Shown in pieces: positions 1 through 8,622 of a stretch of 64,000 nucleotides of DNA (its first letter is position 1; every line of letters begins with the position of its first letter). Location of the stretch: assembly GCF_000686805.1 (NCBI RefSeq), contig NZ_JMLP01000010.1:248001-312000 (forward strand), in the 5' to 3' direction. The notes beneath the pieces were generated by a model, which was not told the DNA's origin, did not search any database, and saw only the letters and a list, made by a program, of their open reading frames with translations. The position numbers and the translations under genes are program-made. Source of the DNA: Bacillus sp. UNC41MFS5 (GTDB lineage Bacteria; Bacillota; Bacilli; Bacillales_B; DSM-18226).

Positions 1-252
1 AAGTTGATCAATATGTTCAGAAGTGGTGTCAATTTGCTTTAAATGAAGATGTTTATGGTTTGAGTCTGAAAGCCATTTCTTCATAGCCAGTTTCCATCGG
101 TCATTTATATCCTTTACTTCATTTGCAAATGGCTTTATGACTTCATGAAAATCATGCTTAATCCCTGCTGTTCGCCCCTCTTGATAATATTTCATGAATA
201 AGCTATTAAAAGCTAATAGTTTTTCTGTTAGATCAATAATTTCTTCAGACAT
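1..252 (-). CDS. yppE: YppE family protein (N-terminal part, cut by window edge)
   Basis: This is the first 84 codons of a minus-strand gene whose 3' end lies outside the window. It starts at ATG 252-250 behind a strong GGGGAGGAAGG site. The protein begins MSEEIIDLTEKLLAFN and is helical and charged. Composition and position beside yppC/recU fit the YppE family (DUF1798), a small cytoplasmic all-helical protein of unknown role in Bacillus. The assignment rests on recalled similarity and synteny. A terminator at 283-316 separates it from the upstream gene. Confidence 0.75.
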   Translation of the reverse strand, partial: MSEEIIDLTEKLLAFNSLFMKYYQEGRTAGIKHDFHEVIKPFANEVKDINDRWKLAMKKWLSDSNHKHLHLKQIDTTSEHIDQL

Positions 253-282
253 CACAAAAAAAACCTTCCTCCCCAAAAATAA

Positions 283-316
283 AAAAGCAGCATGAAATTT
301 TATTCCATGCTACTTT
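283..316 (-). terminator. Rho-independent terminator after the YppD-like gene
   Basis: On the minus strand, imperfect arms AAAGtAGCATG and CATGCTgCTTT flank an AT loop and run into TTTTTTATTT. It lies 17 nt after the stop of the 87-aa gene and before yppE. Confidence 0.7.
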
Positions 317-332
317 AATTGATATTGTTATT

Positions 333-596
333 TTAACGGCAATTAAACGCCCAATTCAAGTTGTAAGGTTCACCGGCTAATTCTATGTTTGAAATAGGGT
401 TAACTTTTTCCATTGTTTGTTGTATTCCAAATAGTTTTTGTTTGGAATCCATTATTTTATCCTGTTCTTCCTGATTTAAACTTTTACGCAGGTCTGAGAA
501 GGATGCTTCTAGCACCACTTCCAAGTCTTCTAATTGATCATATATTTCCGTAAGCATTGAAATCAACTGTTCTTTATCGGACAATGGTTTATTCAT
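333..596 (-). CDS. Small helical protein, YppD-like by position
   Basis: An 87-aa protein starting MNKPLSDKEQLISML, acidic in its N-terminal two thirds and predicted to be helical or coiled. The ATG is preceded by GGGAGGGG at a normal distance. It sits between yppE and sspM/yppC, where B. subtilis has yppD, so it is probably the same gene. I did not recognise the sequence itself. There is no membrane segment, signal peptide or catalytic motif, and the function is unknown. It ends at its own terminator. Confidence 0.7.
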   Translation of the reverse strand: MNKPLSDKEQLISMLTEIYDQLEDLEVVLEASFSDLRKSLNQEEQDKIMDSKQKLFGIQQTMEKVNPISNIELAGEPYNLNWAFNCR

Positions 597-743
597 CGAT
601 CAATCCCCTCCCAGCATTTTCTATTTAGTATAATTCTCTTTCTTTTTTTTGCTTCCTTCTACCTTGACAAAACTAGTTTCTATTCGCCAAAGGTAGTGGT
701 AAAATGGCATTTTTCCCTTAAGGTTTCGACACCAACTTAACTT

Positions 744-772
744 GCATGAAAAATTAAAAAGCGCACATTCTA
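744..772 (+). promoter_or_regulatory. Predicted sigma-G-type promoter of sspM
   Basis: GCATG (744-748), a 17-nt spacer and CATTCTA (766-772) match the forespore sigma-G pattern GMATR-N17/18-CATNMTA. The predicted start of transcription would fall about where the GGAGG site (778-782) begins, so the leader would be only about 12 nt. Confidence 0.6.
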
Positions 773-790
773 TTATTGGAGGTGCTATTA

Positions 791-904
791 ATGCCAAAAA
801 ATAATAATCAAAACAAAAAGCAACAATCAAGACCAGCTGATGAAGCAAAAAAGACAGGCTACGGTGATAAAAAGCTTGTCGGTGAAAACCGACCGGCCGA
901 ATAA
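791..904 (+). CDS. sspM: Small acid-soluble spore protein, SspM-like
   Basis: A 37-aa protein beginning MPKNNNQNKKQQSRPADEAK. It is very hydrophilic, lysine/asparagine/glutamine rich and has no cysteine. Its C-terminal part (DKKLVGENRP) resembles the end of B. subtilis SspM (DKKLGGPNRP), recalled from memory. SspM is a minor forespore protein whose gene lies near yppC, as here. GGAGGT lies 8 nt before the ATG, a sigma-G-like promoter lies upstream and a strong terminator follows. It is a monocistronic plus-strand gene amid minus-strand neighbours, which is usual for minor spore proteins. Confidence 0.75.
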   Translation: MPKNNNQNKKQQSRPADEAKKTGYGDKKLVGENRPAE

Positions 905-911
905 TACCCAA

Positions 912-945
912 AAAAAGCAAGGGGAGACTTCCCTTGCTTTTTCTA
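912..945. terminator. Bidirectional terminator between sspM and yppC
   Basis: The stem AAAGCAAGGG/CCCTTGCTTT has A-runs on the left and T-runs on the right, so it can end sspM transcripts (+) and yppC transcripts (-). The yppC stop lies within it. Confidence 0.85.
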
Positions 946-1926
946 TTTCCACTTTTTTAACTGCAAAGTCTTTTGGAGTGCTAGCATTAATTGAAGTTGG
1001 TTGGATTTTGTAAAATACCAATCTGTCAGATGAATAGGGTGACGATGACGTACGGGAAGGTACAACCACATAGGGGAGACCCTTCGATGCAAACTCCAAT
1101 CTTCAAATTTATGTTGATTATGCTCTATAATTGGAAAGGTTGCTCGTAAAATCGGTGTTTTTTGACCTGATTTTATTTTAAAATATTGTTCATAATCATA
1201 TCTTGAACCAGTATGTGGCGTTTTCTCTGCGAACTCATAAAAATAAGGAAATAGTCTCGGGTGGAAAAGTATATTGGCAAGTCGTTTACCTAAATTAATT
1301 CGTTTCGAAAGTGATTTGAAGCCATTGACACTAGCACCGTATACTTCTCCTCCACATGTTGGAAACAAAACGCAGCTGAAATGAAGCCAATCCTGAAAAG
1401 AAAAAAGCTTTGTTTGGAAAACTTTTTTTTTATAAACAGGGTGATCAATTACAGGCGTTTGAATGACATTTTGCTCATTAATAATTAAACAAGTGGTTAG
1501 TCTATTCTTATCGTTTTCTTTCCAATACCGATACCATTCCTTTTGGATAAACGATGAAACATGAAAATAAGGAAGTAAATGAAACATTTGTCGATTCATT
1601 TTCGTCGAATATTGATAGATCAACAACTGGGGATAAACATCATGAAAAATAAGCCAATTCGACCGTTCATAGGTTAGAAAAAGCTGTTTTCTCGTCAAGT
1701 CTGTGATCAATTGAGAAAAGGTGGACCCTTGCAAGTCACACATATTCCATCCACCATTTCTTGAAACCATGCTTGCTAAGAAAGCCCAAATGATATCAGG
1801 ATTTTTTTTAAAAAAAGATAAATAAGCCTCTGTCCTTGAGATATTATCGACATTTTTCTTATTCGTTTCTGCTTGTATTTGACGAATGATTGTTTGTTCC
1901 TGTATTGTAAGATGATTCATATTCAT
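943..1926 (-). CDS. yppC: YppC family protein (DUF2515)
   Basis: A 327-aa soluble protein beginning MNMNHLTIQEQTIIRQIQ. It has conserved-looking stretches such as ISRTEAYLSFF, ASMVSRNGGWNMCDL, LFHPRLFPYFYEF and HTGSRYDYEQYF, and matches what I recall of the DUF2515/YppC family, whose function is unknown. It lies divergently next to recU, as in B. subtilis. ATG is the start; a second Met lies two codons in. No signal peptide or membrane segment is evident. Confidence 0.75.
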   Translation of the reverse strand: MNMNHLTIQEQTIIRQIQAETNKKNVDNISRTEAYLSFFKKNPDIIWAFLASMVSRNGGWNMCDLQGSTFSQLITDLTRKQLFLTYERSNWLIFHDVYPQLLIYQYSTKMNRQMFHLLPYFHVSSFIQKEWYRYWKENDKNRLTTCLIINEQNVIQTPVIDHPVYKKKVFQTKLFSFQDWLHFSCVLFPTCGGEVYGASVNGFKSLSKRINLGKRLANILFHPRLFPYFYEFAEKTPHTGSRYDYEQYFKIKSGQKTPILRATFPIIEHNQHKFEDWSLHRRVSPMWLYLPVRHRHPIHLTDWYFTKSNQLQLMLALQKTLQLKKWK

Positions 1927-2116
1927 CTTCCCTTGAGTTTTTTAATAGATTATTAGTACTATTTAAGCGTTTGGTTTCTTTTATGAAAAATTCATCATGT
2001 ATAAATTTGGCATTAACGATACAATTGTTATTAGCCTGTGTATGCAAAAGTATTTTATACACCCCAATCTCGCTAAGATTTGATATGATAAGGAATAGCT
2101 TGAGAGGTGTAAAAGG

Positions 2117-2731
2117 ATGAATTTTAACTATCCAAATGGAAAAAGGTACATACCTAAAGAACATGGTACAGAGACAGAAAGTACCAGTCAAAAAAGGAAA
2201 AATGGTTCTTATAGTAACAGAGGTATGACGCTAGAAGAAGATTTAAATGATACAAATGAATATTACCGGGTGAGAAAGGTAGCAGTTATTCATAAGAAAC
2301 CAACACCTGTGCAAATAGTCCAAGTTGATTATCCAAATCGGAGTGCAGCTGTGATTAAAGAGGCTTATTTCAAATTAGCATCAACAACGGATTACAATGG
2401 TGTTTATAAAGGAAGGTATATAGACTTTGAAGCAAAGGAAACACAGAATCCTACCTCTTTTCCATTAAAGAATTTTCATCAACACCAAATACAGCATATG
2501 GAAGAAGTTCTAAATCAAGGAGGAATATGTTTTGTCATTCTACGTTTTACAAAGTTTGAACAAGTTTTCTTACTTGAAGCAAAACACTTGTTGACTTTTT
2601 GGGAGCGAATGACAAATGGAGGTAGAAAATCAATCACGAAAGAAGAAGTGGAACAAAAGGGATATCTAATCCCGCTTGGTTTTCAACCCCGAATTGACTA
2701 TATTAAAATTATAGATAAGCTTTACAATTGA
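2117..2731 (+). CDS. recU: Holliday junction resolvase RecU
   Basis: A 204-aa protein, about the B. subtilis length (206). RecU cleaves four-way DNA junctions in recombinational repair and chromosome segregation and modulates RecA. The endonuclease-like motif is visible: [19 protein letters not shown] contains D92, E105 and K107, the catalytic D...E-x-K set. The N-terminal region (about 1-35) is basic and flexible, with the conserved NYPNGK start. ATG 2117 follows GAGAGGTG. The stop is 29 nt before the ponA start, so the two genes form the well-known recU-ponA operon. Confidence 0.95.
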   Translation: MNFNYPNGKRYIPKEHGTETESTSQKRKNGSYSNRGMTLEEDLNDTNEYYRVRKVAVIHKKPTPVQIVQVDYPNRSAAVIKEAYFKLASTTDYNGVYKGRYIDFEAKETQNPTSFPLKNFHQHQIQHMEEVLNQGGICFVILRFTKFEQVFLLEAKHLLTFWERMTNGGRKSITKEEVEQKGYLIPLGFQPRIDYIKIIDKLYN

Positions 2732-2760
2732 GAAAAGGCTCGAAAGGAAGGAATATTACA

Positions 2761-5466
2761 ATGTCTGAACAATACCAATCAAGAGAGGAGCGCAGAAAGA
2801 AACTCCAATCCAAAAGTGAACCAAAAGCCAAGAAAAAATCTGGAGGACTTGTAAAGAAAATTTTTCTTACATTAGTAGCCCTTGGTATTATTGGTATACT
2901 GGCTGGTGTGGGTACTTTCGCGTACTTAGTTAAGGATGCTCCCGTACTTGACCCGAAATTATTAAAAGATCCAATCCCTTCGAAAATTTTAGATAAAGAT
3001 GACAAACTTGTAACGGAAGTGGGCGCTGTTAATCGGGAATATGTAAACTATAAAGATATTCCGCAGGTAGTCGAAAATGCGATCTTAGCAACAGAAGATT
3101 ATCGTTTTTACAAGCACCATGGAATTGACCCGATTCGATTAGGAGGGGCTATCCTAGCAAATATCCAACATGGCTTTGGTTCTGAGGGTGCCAGCACCAT
3201 TACTCAACAAGTGGTTAAAAACTCATTTTTAACACCTGAAAAAACCTTAAAGCGGAAGGTTGAAGAAGCCTGGCTTTCCTATCAATTGGAACAGCAATAT
3301 ACAAAGCACCAAATTTTCGAAATGTATGTAAATAAGGTGTATGTTTCTGAAAATAGTCATGGGATTGCTACGGCTGCAAAAATTTTCTATGGAAAAGAAT
3401 TAAAGGACTTAACTCTTGCAGAAGCGGCCCAAATTGCTGGGATGCCGCAAAGTCCAAATAATTATAACCCTTTCGATCATCCTGATTTAGCTGAAAAAAG
3501 ACGAAACATCGTCTTAACGTTAATGCATCAGCATGGATATATTTCTAAACAAGCGATGGAAGATGCGAAAAAAGTGTCAGTTAAAGATACTGTATTAAAT
3601 GAAAAAGAGCGAGAGGTTAAAGAGAAACCTTTTGATTCATTTGTCGATGCAGTAATTGATGAAGTGAACGAAACGTCTGATTTTGATATTTTTACTGATG
3701 GCTTAACGATTCATACAACACTTGATCCAAATGCACAATCTTATGTAGAGGACATCCTTAATAAAGAGGATGTGATCGACTATCCGGATGATGATTTCCA
3801 AGCCGGAGTGGCTCTCCTGGATACGAAAACGAGTGAAATCCGTGCCATTGGGGGCGGCAGAAATCAAAAAGTCAAACGGGGATTTAACTATGCAATTGAT
3901 ACCCAGCGTCAACCTGGGTCAACTATTAAACCCGTTCTTGATTATGCACCTGCAATTGAGTATTTAAACTGGGGAACCTATGAAATGATTGAAGATAAGC
4001 CCATTACTTATTCTTCTGGGAAAAAGTTTGGGAACTGGGACCAAAGCTATAAGGGAGCTATGACCATCAGAACGGCATTGCAATTATCTCGAAATTCACC
4101 TGCTGTTCAAGCCTTGCAACAAGTTGGTCTTGATAAAGCAAAAGACTTTGCTGTGGATTTAGGTATCCCTTTAAAGGAAATTTTTGAATCCTATGCGATT
4201 GGTGGTTTTAAAACGGGTGTATCACCGCTGCAAATGGCAGGTGCCTACAGTGCATTTGGTAATAAAGGCATTTATACAAAACCACATGCGATTAGGAAAA
4301 TCAAACTCCGTGACGGTACTGTGATAAGCACTGCACCAGAACCGAAAGTGGTAATGAAAGACTCTACTGCTTTTATGATTACAAGTATGATGGAAAGTGT
4401 CCTCGATTATCCTGGTACGGGCACAAGAGCAGATGTTCCTGGACTTGATATTGCCGGTAAGACAGGTACAACTAACTATACAGATGAAGAAATTCAAAAA
4501 TGGGATATTCCAAGTAGTAGATCCGTTCCTGATGCATGGTTTACCGGTTATACCACCAATTACACCGCATCTATTTGGACTGGTTATAAAAACCGGAGTA
4601 CCCCTATTAATGCAGTTGGAAATAATCAACGTTTAGCGCAATTAATTTTTAAAAACGTCATGGAACATGTATCAAAGGATATCGATACACCTGACTTTAA
4701 AATGCCTAGCAGCGTTCAAAGAGTAAGGATTGAGAGAGGCTCAATGCCTCCAGTTTTAGCAAGTGAATACACACCATCAAGTCAGATTATTACAGAGTAT
4801 GCTGTGAAGGGTCATTCACCTAATCGAGTTTCCACAAAGTATGACAAACTGGCTGCTCCAAAAAATCTAAAAGCAACTTATGATCAAGCAAGTAATACTA
4901 TTGGAATAACATGGAAGCACTCAAAAAAATCCAATGTTACTTTCTCAGTTACAGTGGATAGTGGTACAGAACAAAAACAATATACTCAAGCAGAAACGTC
5001 ATTAACCATTCCTGCTGCACCGGGTGCGAAGTATACCTTCACCATCATTGCGATTAGTGGAGATAGACAAAGTGATCCCGTAACAACAACCCTTGAAATT
5101 CCAATCCAAGAAACCAACCCAGGCACTGGTACTGAGCCAGGCACTGGTACTGAGCCAGGCACTGAGCCAGGTACTCCACCTGGAAACGGAAACGGTAACG
5201 GTAATGGTACTGGCACCGGCACTGGTAACGGTAGTGGCACTGGTAACGGCAATGGTACTGGTACTGGTACTGGTACTGGTACTGGTACTGGTAACGGTAC
5301 TGGTACTGGTAACGGTACCGGCAATGGTGCTGGTACTGGTACCGGTACTGGTGATGGCACTGGTGTCAACGGCGGGGATCAAGGAAATGGTGAAGGAACC
5401 ACGCCGCCGGATACCCCTGTTGACAATGGGACAGGAGAGCAGCCTGCTGTAGGAACTCCTGGCTAA
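2761..5466 (+). CDS. ponA: Penicillin-binding protein 1A (class A PBP)
   Basis: A bifunctional peptidoglycan glycosyltransferase/transpeptidase anchored in the membrane. ATG 2761 was chosen because AAAGGAAGG lies about 10 nt before it; an in-frame TTG at 2728 overlaps the recU stop and has no good site. Order along the 901 residues: basic cytoplasmic tail 1-33; membrane helix about 34-57; GT51 domain with ATEDYRFYKHHG (catalytic E112); transpeptidase with S387-x-x-K390, S443-R-N445 and K567-T-G; a fibronectin-III-like segment about 697-785; and a glycine/threonine/asparagine-rich tail 787-901. The tail comes from a hexanucleotide-like repeat. It is the second gene of the recU operon. Confidence 0.95.
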   Translation: MSEQYQSREERRKKLQSKSEPKAKKKSGGLVKKIFLTLVALGIIGILAGVGTFAYLVKDAPVLDPKLLKDPIPSKILDKDDKLVTEVGAVNREYVNYKDIPQVVENAILATEDYRFYKHHGIDPIRLGGAILANIQHGFGSEGASTITQQVVKNSFLTPEKTLKRKVEEAWLSYQLEQQYTKHQIFEMYVNKVYVSENSHGIATAAKIFYGKELKDLTLAEAAQIAGMPQSPNNYNPFDHPDLAEKRRNIVLTLMHQHGYISKQAMEDAKKVSVKDTVLNEKEREVKEKPFDSFVDAVIDEVNETSDFDIFTDGLTIHTTLDPNAQSYVEDILNKEDVIDYPDDDFQAGVALLDTKTSEIRAIGGGRNQKVKRGFNYAIDTQRQPGSTIKPVLDYAPAIEYLNWGTYEMIEDKPITYSSGKKFGNWDQSYKGAMTIRTALQLSRNSPAVQALQQVGLDKAKDFAVDLGIPLKEIFESYAIGGFKTGVSPLQMAGAYSAFGNKGIYTKPHAIRKIKLRDGTVISTAPEPKVVMKDSTAFMITSMMESVLDYPGTGTRADVPGLDIAGKTGTTNYTDEEIQKWDIPSSRSVPDAWFTGYTTNYTASIWTGYKNRSTPINAVGNNQRLAQLIFKNVMEHVSKDIDTPDFKMPSSVQRVRIERGSMPPVLASEYTPSSQIITEYAVKGHSPNRVSTKYDKLAAPKNLKATYDQASNTIGITWKHSKKSNVTFSVTVDSGTEQKQYTQAETSLTIPAAPGAKYTFTIIAISGDRQSDPVTTTLEIPIQETNPGTGTEPGTGTEPGTEPGTPPGNGNGNGNGTGTGTGNGSGTGNGNGTGTGTGTGTGTGNGTGTGNGTGNGAGTGTGTGDGTGVNGGDQGNGEGTTPPDTPVDNGTGEQPAVGTPG
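5120..5370 (+). repeat. GGTACT-type hexanucleotide repeat coding the PonA C-terminal tail
   Basis: A low-complexity tract of GGTACT, GGTAAC and GGCACT units. The purest run, about 5264-5291, has several perfect GGTACT copies. It encodes alternating Gly-Thr and Gly-Asn residues. Because the unit is 6 bp, slippage would add or remove two residues in frame. Confidence 0.9.
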
Positions 5467-5486
5467 ACCTAGCAATCAAAAAACAG

Positions 5487-5525
5487 TAAAAAGCGTCTAA
5501 CCATTTGGTTTAGACGCTTTTTTTA
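5487..5525. terminator. Bidirectional terminator between ponA and ypoC
   Basis: AAAAAGCGTCTAA and TTTAGACGCTTTTTTT form a strong stem with T-runs in both directions. The ypoC stop codon (5497-5499) lies inside one arm. Confidence 0.9.
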
Positions 5526-5859
5526 GTATGTTTCTTTTTACAAACAATTTTTCTTGTTCCATCATCAACTCTGATAGTTGCCGATAAGAATGATATAATG
5601 CTGGCCTTGAGGTAATGAAGGCCAATCGTTCCTCCACATTAACAGGCTTATACTCTAACTGTTTAAAATTAAGCGATTCATTCAAGGGAACTGGTAGACC
5701 ATTTGACCAGGCCAGAAATTGAATAAACAACTGAATCCCCTTTTCCATTAACACCTTTGCATTTTTATACTCACGTTCACGAAATAATACTTCCAATTGA
5801 CCTTTACCATTTTTCCATTCTGTCAGAAGGTTGGAAATCTCTACTTCCTTTTTATCCAT
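5497..5859 (-). CDS. ypoC: YpoC-like conserved protein
   Basis: A 120-aa soluble, mainly helical protein beginning MDKKEVEISNLLTEWK. Position between ponA and nth matches B. subtilis ypoC; the function is unknown. Its ATG overlaps the nth stop by 8 bp, so it is probably translationally coupled. Its last codons and stop lie in the transcription terminator shared with ponA. Confidence 0.75.
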   Translation of the reverse strand: MDKKEVEISNLLTEWKNGKGQLEVLFREREYKNAKVLMEKGIQLFIQFLAWSNGLPVPLNESLNFKQLEYKPVNVEERLAFITSRPALYHSYRQLSELMMEQEKLFVKRNILKKASKPNG

Positions 5860-6514
5860 TGACCTGGACCTGCCCTTTCATTCTCTTTTTACCTTCCCTG
5901 CAGAGCTCTAATAAAGGGCAGCTTGGACATTGTGGATTCTGTGCTTTGCAATGGTATCGTCCAAAAAAAATAAGTCTGTGGTGCGTTTGTGACCACTCTT
6001 CTTTTGGAATCTTCCTCATTAATGTTTTTTCCACTTCAAGGACAGAATCCTTCCACCTGCAAATACCTAATCGTTTACTAACTCTCTCCACATGTGTGTC
6101 TACTGCAATTGCAGGTATATTATAAGCAACCGAAACCACAACATTTGCTGTTTTCCTGCCAACACCAGGCAGTTTTGTTAACTCATCACGGTCCGTTGGG
6201 ATTTCACCGTTATATTCATCTAATACAATTCGACAAAGGCTCTGAATATTCTTGGCTTTATTCCGGTAGAGGCCGATTGAACGAATGTCGTTTTGCAATT
6301 CTTCAAGAGGAACTGCTAGGTAATCCTCGGGTGTTTTGTATTTTTCAAATAATGATTTGGTTACTTTATTAACAAGCACATCGGTACATTGTGCTGATAG
6401 AGCTACAGCAATGACTAGTTCGAATGGATTCGAATGGTTAAGCTCACAGTGGGCATCGGGAAACATTTCGCCCATTTGATCAAGGCAATAACGGATTTGG
6501 GTGTTATTTAGCAT
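5852..6514 (-). CDS. nth: Endonuclease III (DNA glycosylase/AP lyase)
   Basis: Removes oxidised pyrimidines and nicks abasic sites in base excision repair. The 220-aa protein has the helix-hairpin-helix LPGVGRKTANVV with catalytic Lys near 121, the catalytic Asp of VDTHVERVSKRLG near 139, and a C-terminal iron-sulfur motif C-x6-C-x2-C-x5-C (C189, 196, 199, 205). I chose ATG 6514; an in-frame GTG at 6523 lies inside the AGGTGAT ribosome site, and the B. subtilis protein as recalled starts MLN like this one. It lies downstream of dnaD and overlaps ypoC. Confidence 0.95.
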   Translation of the reverse strand: MLNNTQIRYCLDQMGEMFPDAHCELNHSNPFELVIAVALSAQCTDVLVNKVTKSLFEKYKTPEDYLAVPLEELQNDIRSIGLYRNKAKNIQSLCRIVLDEYNGEIPTDRDELTKLPGVGRKTANVVVSVAYNIPAIAVDTHVERVSKRLGICRWKDSVLEVEKTLMRKIPKEEWSQTHHRLIFFGRYHCKAQNPQCPSCPLLELCREGKKRMKGQVQVNG

Positions 6515-6540
6515 ATCTATCACCTACTTTTATTAAATGA

Positions 6541-6566
6541 AATAAAACGAGAGAAATATCTCTCGC
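6541..6566 (-). terminator. Weak terminator between dnaD and nth
   Basis: On the minus strand the hairpin CGAGAGAtatTTCTCTCG is followed by TTTTATTT, just after the dnaD stop. It may only partly reduce read-through into nth. Confidence 0.5.
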
Positions 6567-6575
6567 TCGTCGAAT

Positions 6576-7274
6576 TTATTGTTCTAACCAGTTGTAGAAA
6601 GGGACAGTTGGTTGATGCGGTTCTTCTTTGATATTTCCCTTTTGTGTTTGCTTTTGACGAAATTTAAGACCATGGTTTTTGGCCTGCTCAATTGTTTTTA
6701 TACCATTCTTTTTCCACTCAAAGAGAATTCTATCAATATAGCGGAAATTCAATTTCCCCGACATTACGGCTTCACGTAAAGCTGCTTTGATAATCATTGG
6801 GTCATGATGGTCATCATCCATCCACATTGCCAGTGATTCACATTCAAACGGAGAAAGTGGACGTCCGAATTCCTTTTCAAAACACGTATAAAGATCTGCT
6901 TCATCAGCTTTCTTATCCGATTCTTTATTCATTTTATTATTTTTTAAGAACTGTTCTATCAGTCTTTCCCATAAAGGCTCAACTGAATACTTCTCATACC
7001 GAATGCCCTCGTTATTATATCCATCTGTGATTTGAATGAAGCCTCTTTGAATCAGTCTTCTGAGCATTTCATTACATTCTGAAATAGTTATCGTCATTCT
7101 TGCTGAAAGCTCATCTGGAGTAGGGAATTCATGTCCTTTTTCTAAATAGGTGAGAATATTTAATAATAGAACAAGTTCATATTCATTTAAATTTAAATTG
7201 CGATATTCAGAAAATAATAATGTAGGAACAGTAATGTTCCCTTCTTGAATCCATGCTAATAAGTTTGTTTTCAT
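6576..7274 (-). CDS. dnaD: DNA replication initiation protein DnaD
   Basis: DnaD acts with DnaA, DnaB and DnaI to remodel origin DNA and load the replicative helicase. The 232-aa protein has the N-terminal winged-helix oligomerisation domain (about 1-100, with FPTPDELSARM) and the C-terminal DNA-binding DnaD domain with YIDRILFEWKKNGIKT. It ends in VPFYNWLEQ, as in B. subtilis. ATG 7274 follows AGGAGGTG; an upstream in-frame extension to 7340 has no site. In B. subtilis asnS lies directly upstream; here aspB does. Confidence 0.95.
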   Translation of the reverse strand: MKTNLLAWIQEGNITVPTLLFSEYRNLNLNEYELVLLLNILTYLEKGHEFPTPDELSARMTITISECNEMLRRLIQRGFIQITDGYNNEGIRYEKYSVEPLWERLIEQFLKNNKMNKESDKKADEADLYTCFEKEFGRPLSPFECESLAMWMDDDHHDPMIIKAALREAVMSGKLNFRYIDRILFEWKKNGIKTIEQAKNHGLKFRQKQTQKGNIKEEPHQPTVPFYNWLEQ

Positions 7275-7350
7275 ATTCAGGACACCTCCTGTTAAGTATA
7301 TCATGAACAATCTATCCGAGTAAGAGTATACGGCATCCATCTTTGGTAAC

Positions 7351-7387
7351 TAAAAGCAAAAAGCCTGCAGCTATTCGCAGACTTTTT
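7351..7387 (-). terminator. Terminator after aspB
   Basis: On the minus strand AAAAAGtCTGC and GCAGgCTTTTT form a stem immediately after the aspB stop, ending in TTTTTGCTTTT. Confidence 0.75.
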
Positions 7388-7394
7388 ACAGTAA

Positions 7395-8597
7395 TTAATG
7401 ATTGACCATGCTTGATTTTGAAACAACAAATTGGTGGATTCTCTCAACTGCCTTTTCTAACAAGGTTAAAGAGGTTGCGTAGGAAAGGCGAATATTATCA
7501 GGCGTTCCAAAACCTGACCCAGGAATAACTGCAACTTTAGCGTCCACAAGTAGGGCTTCTACAAAAGCATCCACATTCTGGTAACCTGTCATTTCTGCTG
7601 CTTTCTTTACATTTGGATAAAGATAAAAAGCTCCTTGTGGTTTTACACATGTCACACCTGGAATGGCGACAAGTTTATTAAAAATTATTTCTAATCTTTC
7701 TTCAAATGCCTTCCTCATTTCTTCAACTGGCTGTTGTGAGCCTGTGTAAGCAGCAATTGCTGCATATTGGGCAGTTGTTGTTGGATTAGATGTACTATGG
7801 CTTGCAAGATTTGTCATCGCTTCAATAATTTTTTTATTACCAGCTGCATACCCTATTCTCCAACCAGTCATCGAATGTGACTTGGAAACGCCATTAATAA
7901 CAATTGTTTGCTCTTTTAATTCAGGAGAAAGTTGAGCAATTGAAAAATGTTTATTTTCACCATAAACTAGCTTTTCATATATTTCATCTGAAACAACGAG
8001 AATGTTCTCCTCAAGGCAAACTTTGCCTATTTCCAAAAGTTCTTCAGCTGTATACAGGACCCCCGTAGGGTTACTAGGTGAATTAATAATAACAGCTTTT
8101 GTATTCTTGGTAATTGCCTTTTTTAATTGTTCTGGTGTGACTTTAAATTGATTTTCCTCAAATCCCTCAATATAAACTGGTACGCCTCCAGCTAATTTTA
8201 CTTGTTCTGGGTAACTGACCCAATATGGTGTTGGGATTATGACCTCATCACCATCATTTAAGACCACTTGAAACAATGTATAAAGGACGTGTTTCGCACC
8301 ATTTCCAACAATGATTTCATTAGGATTAAAAGCTAAACCCTGGTCCTCTTCAAATTTCTTGATAATTGCCTTTTTTAAAGCTGGCAAGCCAGCTGAAGGC
8401 GTGTACTTCGTATGACCCTCATTCATGGATTGAAATGCAGCATCTAAAATATGTTGTGGAGTATTAAAGTCAGGCTCACCGGCACCCAGACCGATGACAT
8501 CTTCCCCTTGTTCTTTAAGTTCTTTTGCCTTTGCCGTAATCGCTAATGTCGTTGAAGGTGTAAGTGCTTTTACACGATTTGCTAATTCCACTACCAT
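7395..8597 (-). CDS. aspB: Aspartate aminotransferase (class I/II, PLP-dependent)
   Basis: A 400-aa cytoplasmic transaminase (aspartate + 2-oxoglutarate to oxaloacetate + glutamate). Visible motifs: VIGLGAGEPDFNTP near the N-terminus, INSPSNPTG, VSDEIYEKL, the PLP-lysine motif VSKSHSMTGWRIG, and PGSGFG with RLSYATS near the end. ATG 8597 has GGAGGAATTGAA before it and gives an N-terminus like the B. subtilis protein; the longer reading from 8636 overlaps ypmB. It is downstream of ypmB/ypmA. Confidence 0.93.
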   Translation of the reverse strand: MVVELANRVKALTPSTTLAITAKAKELKEQGEDVIGLGAGEPDFNTPQHILDAAFQSMNEGHTKYTPSAGLPALKKAIIKKFEEDQGLAFNPNEIIVGNGAKHVLYTLFQVVLNDGDEVIIPTPYWVSYPEQVKLAGGVPVYIEGFEENQFKVTPEQLKKAITKNTKAVIINSPSNPTGVLYTAEELLEIGKVCLEENILVVSDEIYEKLVYGENKHFSIAQLSPELKEQTIVINGVSKSHSMTGWRIGYAAGNKKIIEAMTNLASHSTSNPTTTAQYAAIAAYTGSQQPVEEMRKAFEERLEIIFNKLVAIPGVTCVKPQGAFYLYPNVKKAAEMTGYQNVDAFVEALLVDAKVAVIPGSGFGTPDNIRLSYATSLTLLEKAVERIHQFVVSKSSMVNH

Positions 8598-8622
8598 TTC
8601 AATTCCTCCGCTCTCCATATAT

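Noticed and set aside
621..1099. Minus-strand ORFs of 99 and 90 codons overlapping sspM and yppC
   Set aside because: They are antisense to or out of frame with sspM and yppC, pass through a strong terminator and have no ribosome site.
4986..5475. Two long minus-strand ORFs (127 and 157 codons) and a 119-codon plus ORF across the ponA tail
   Set aside because: The GGTACT-type repeat has no stop codon in several frames, so long open frames arise automatically. Their products are monotonous Pro/Val, Ser/Thr or Leu/Val repeats with no ribosome site.
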